Source: Paenibacillus roseus
GTDB taxonomy: Bacteria; Bacillota; Bacilli; Paenibacillales; Paenibacillaceae
Assembly (NCBI RefSeq): GCF_016424485.1
Contig: NZ_JAELUP010000107.1
Coordinates: 80,717 to 144,716, forward strand
DNA: 64,000 nt
Reading direction: 5' to 3'
This document shows positions 61,816 to 64,000 of this stretch, piece by piece; within the stretch, counting starts at the first letter, position 1; every line of letters starts with the position of its first letter. A program made the position numbers and the translations under genes. The notes beneath the pieces were generated by a model that did not search any database, was not told the origin of the DNA, and worked only from the letters and a program-made list of their open reading frames with translations.

Positions 61816-61869
61816 TTGACACATACCATATATTGTAGTAATTTTAATTTTATAACCTATATATTGTGT
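61816..61869 (+). promoter_or_regulatory. Tandem NrdR boxes with a -35 element
   Basis: ATACCATATATTGTAG (61823-61838) and AACCTATATATTGTGT (61854-61869) match the NrdR consensus ACACWATATATWGTGT at about 12 and 14 of 16 positions. Their starts are 31 bases apart, the known spacing of paired NrdR sites. TTGACA (61816-61821) lies at the left edge; a weak -10 (TAATTT, 61839-61844) would place the first box in the promoter spacer. The gap 61593-61815 has no gene. Confidence 0.7.
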
Positions 61870-61905
61870 TATCGATCTTTTTATAACGACAGGGAGTGAA
61901 TTGCC

Positions 61906-64000
61906 TTGGACATCGTAAAACGCAACGGACAGAAGGAAGAGCTTATTTTTTCCAAGCTGAAAAAGGTCATCGATTTTGCCTGTGACGGGTTTGAAAGCTG
62001 TGATCCTCTGGAACTGGAGACGGCGCTGCTGCCTTATTTTCGCAACCATATTACGACCAAGGAAATTCAGCGCACGCTCATTCAAGTTGCCGTCGAGAAA
62101 ACCAGCGCAGAGCAGCCGAACTGGCAATATGTCGCGGCCAAGCTGCTCGTCTATGATTTGTACAAGGAAGCACAGATTAATCGTAAATACGGTTATTTTG
62201 GCTACGGCGATTTTTACTCCCTGATCACTTATTTAACAGACAAAGGCTTTTATGGCCGTTACATTCTGGATCATTACAGCCGAGAGGAAATCCGTGAACT
62301 GGGTACTTATATTGTTCCCGAACGCGATTACCTCTTTAATTACATCGGCTTGAAAACGTTAAGCGACCGCTATTTGATCAAGGGCTTCGACGGTGAAATT
62401 CTGGAACTGCCGCAGGAGCTGTTCATGGGTGTGGCGATGCATCTTGCGATGAAGGAGCAGGACAAATTGAGCTGGGCGCGCAAATTTTACGATGTGCTCA
62501 GCCGTCTCCAGATGACGGTTGCCACCCCGACTCTGGCGAACGCGCGCAAGCCGTTTCATCAGCTCTCAAGCTGTTTTATCGATACGGTCCCGGATAATTT
62601 GTGGGGCATCTACAATGTAGACGCGAGCTTCGCCCAGGTGTCCAAATTCGGCGGCGGCATGGGCATCTATGTCGGCAAAGTGCGCAGCCGCGGCTCGGAT
62701 ATTCGGGGGTACAAAGGCGTTGCGGGCGGAGTCGTCCCCTGGATCAAAAACTATAACAATACCGCCGTTGCCGTCGATCAGCTTGGCGTTCGTTCGGGAG
62801 CTGTTGCGATCTACCTGGACGTTTGGCATAAGGATATCTTTGATTTTTTGAATCTCAAAACGAATAATGGAGACGACCGGATGAAAGCCCATGATATTTT
62901 CCCGGGCGTCTGCATCCCGGACCTGTTCATGCGCAAGGTCGAGGATCGTGACTCATGGTACCTGTTCGATCCCCATGAAGTCCGCTCGCTGATGGGATGG
63001 TCTCTTGAGGATGCCTGGGGCGAGGAATGGGAGCGCCGTTATGAGGAATGCGTGAACCATCCTGAACTGTCCAGAGAAGAGGTTCCCGCGATTGAAATTA
63101 TGAAACGGATACTTGCGAGTGCCTTTGAGACGGGGACGCCGTTTGTATTTTACCGCGATACGGTGAACCGGGCGAATCCGAACAAGCACAAGGGCATTAT
63201 TTACTGTTCCAACCTCTGTACCGAAATTTGCCAAAATATGAGCGCGACCGAATATGTGTCAACGACGCATGAGAATGGCATCATAACAACGCAGGTAAAA
63301 AGCGGCGACTATGTAGTATGCAACCTTTCTTCCCTGAACCTGGGACGCACCCGCAAGAAGGAGGATATTGCCAAGGTAGTCGCATGTCAGATGCGGATGA
63401 TGGACAATGTTATTGACCTGAACCATTATCCGATCCCCCAAGCGGAAATTACGAACCGCAAATACCGTGCTGTCGGGCTTGGAACAAGCGGCTACCATCA
63501 ATGGCTGGCGCTGAACCGGATCAATTGGGAAAGCGACGAGCATCTGGAGCAGGCGGATGAGCTCTACGAATGGATTAACTATTGTGCTATTCTGGCATCG
63601 ATGGAGATCGCTCGCGAGAAAGGCGCCTACCCTGCGTTCGAGGGAAGTGAATGGCAGAGCGGCGCATATTTCGAGCGGCGCGGCTACGACAGCCCACAGT
63701 GGCAGACACTGAAGGAAAGCGTTGCCGAGCATGGCGTCCGCAATGCCTGGATGTTTGCGATTGCGCCGACAGCCTCCACCTCGCTGATCGCGGGTTCGAC
63801 GGCCGGGATTGATCCGATTTTCAATAAATTCTTCATTGAGGAAAAGAAAAATGCCGTCATTCCGCAGACGGCTCCTGATTTGAATGAGGATACGTTCTGG
63901 TTTTACAAAGAGGCGCATCATATTGATCAGCACTGGAGCATCAAGGCCGCGGGACGCCGCCAGCGCCATATTGACCAGGCGCAATCTTTTAACCTGTATA
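61906..64000 (+). CDS. nrdA: Class I ribonucleotide reductase large subunit (3' end outside the window)
   Basis: The start is a TTG at 61906 after AGGGAG. About 698 codons are visible before the window ends; the C-terminal tail with the exchanging Cys pair is missing. An ATP-cone lies at residues 1-90 (VKRNGQKEELIFSKLKKVIDF), which argues for class Ia. The active site is intact: C223 (SSCFIDTVPDN), N436-L-C438-T-E440 and C472 (VVCNLSSLNLG). The enzyme reduces ribonucleoside diphosphates for DNA synthesis together with a small subunit, presumably encoded beyond the edge. NrdR repression is implied by the upstream boxes. Confidence 0.93.
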   Translation, partial: MDIVKRNGQKEELIFSKLKKVIDFACDGFESCDPLELETALLPYFRNHITTKEIQRTLIQVAVEKTSAEQPNWQYVAAKLLVYDLYKEAQINRKYGYFGYGDFYSLITYLTDKGFYGRYILDHYSREEIRELGTYIVPERDYLFNYIGLKTLSDRYLIKGFDGEILELPQELFMGVAMHLAMKEQDKLSWARKFYDVLSRLQMTVATPTLANARKPFHQLSSCFIDTVPDNLWGIYNVDASFAQVSKFGGGMGIYVGKVRSRGSDIRGYKGVAGGVVPWIKNYNNTAVAVDQLGVRSGAVAIYLDVWHKDIFDFLNLKTNNGDDRMKAHDIFPGVCIPDLFMRKVEDRDSWYLFDPHEVRSLMGWSLEDAWGEEWERRYEECVNHPELSREEVPAIEIMKRILASAFETGTPFVFYRDTVNRANPNKHKGIIYCSNLCTEICQNMSATEYVSTTHENGIITTQVKSGDYVVCNLSSLNLGRTRKKEDIAKVVACQMRMMDNVIDLNHYPIPQAEITNRKYRAVGLGTSGYHQWLALNRINWESDEHLEQADELYEWINYCAILASMEIAREKGAYPAFEGSEWQSGAYFERRGYDSPQWQTLKESVAEHGVRNAWMFAIAPTASTSLIAGSTAGIDPIFNKFFIEEKKNAVIPQTAPDLNEDTFWFYKEAHHIDQHWSIKAAGRRQRHIDQAQSFNLY

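Overview
The window looks like part of the chromosome of a spore-forming Firmicute, most probably Paenibacillus or a close relative. The reasons are a Spo0E-type phosphatase, a block of spore-coat genes (CotF-like, CotG-like, CotH), a Phe T-box before pheS-pheT, MutS2 followed by a DUF350 protein, OhrR, CcpA-type cre sites, strong GGAGG ribosome sites, several TTG/GTG starts, and an LplABC-type sugar ABC system with a membrane-bound AraC regulator. No rRNA, tRNA, CRISPR array or insertion sequence was recognised. Most of the window has moderate to high GC; 53.8-57.4 kb is strikingly AT-rich and looks acquired.

Layout. 0.2-2.3 kb: a small I9-propeptide-like protein and a cytosolic subtilisin-like protease. 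2.7-7.8 kb (minus): one operon of adenosyltransferase, RluD-type pseudouridine synthase, ArsC/Spx-like protein, M50 membrane protease, aminotransferase and 5'-3' exonuclease. 8.1-10.4 kb: Spo0E-like protein, and an alanine-type aminotransferase with its Lrp regulator. 10.5-14.0 kb: spore-coat genes, including a CotG-like repeat protein directly before CotH kinase. 14.0-19.7 kb (minus): cysteine synthase and an MFS transporter, a zinc-ribbon protein, a 24-residue membrane miniprotein, a DUF350 protein and MutS2. 19.9-21.1 kb (plus): a holin-like membrane protein, a CuA-type cupredoxin lipoprotein and a large palindromic repeat. 21.2-30.4 kb (minus): a giant ZapA-coiled-coil fusion, pheT, pheS with T-box, hflC and hflK. 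30.5-31.8 kb: divergent ohrR and glutathione peroxidase sharing two palindromic operators.

32.2-37.9 kb (plus): an oppABCDF oligopeptide importer. 38.0-45.2 kb (minus): mtlA-mtlR-mtlF-mtlD-ptsI-ptsH, giving a whole phosphorelay from PEP to mannitol in one transcription direction, with a cre site in the leader. 45.5-53.8 kb: a membrane AraC regulator whose promoter spacer is a perfect cre site, two sugar permeases and a binding lipoprotein without an ATPase, then convergently a beta-propeller protein possibly acting on sugar polymers, and a second AraC regulator. 54.0-57.4 kb: an AT-rich cassette with its own promoter, a 39-codon peptide gene, an attenuator-like hairpin, a DUF1430-type bacteriocin-associated membrane protein, its ABC ATPase and a small membrane protein. 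57.5-61.6 kb (minus): a copper-handling operon (CopC-CopD, histidine kinase, response regulator, YcnI). 61.9 kb to the end: a class I ribonucleotide reductase large subunit with tandem NrdR boxes, cut by the window edge.

The most unusual items are the DUF1430 peptide cassette, the ZapA giant coiled coil, the free-standing protease propeptide, the CotG-like/CotH pair, OhrR facing a peroxidase, the two-component system inside the copper operon, and the dispersed palindromic repeat.
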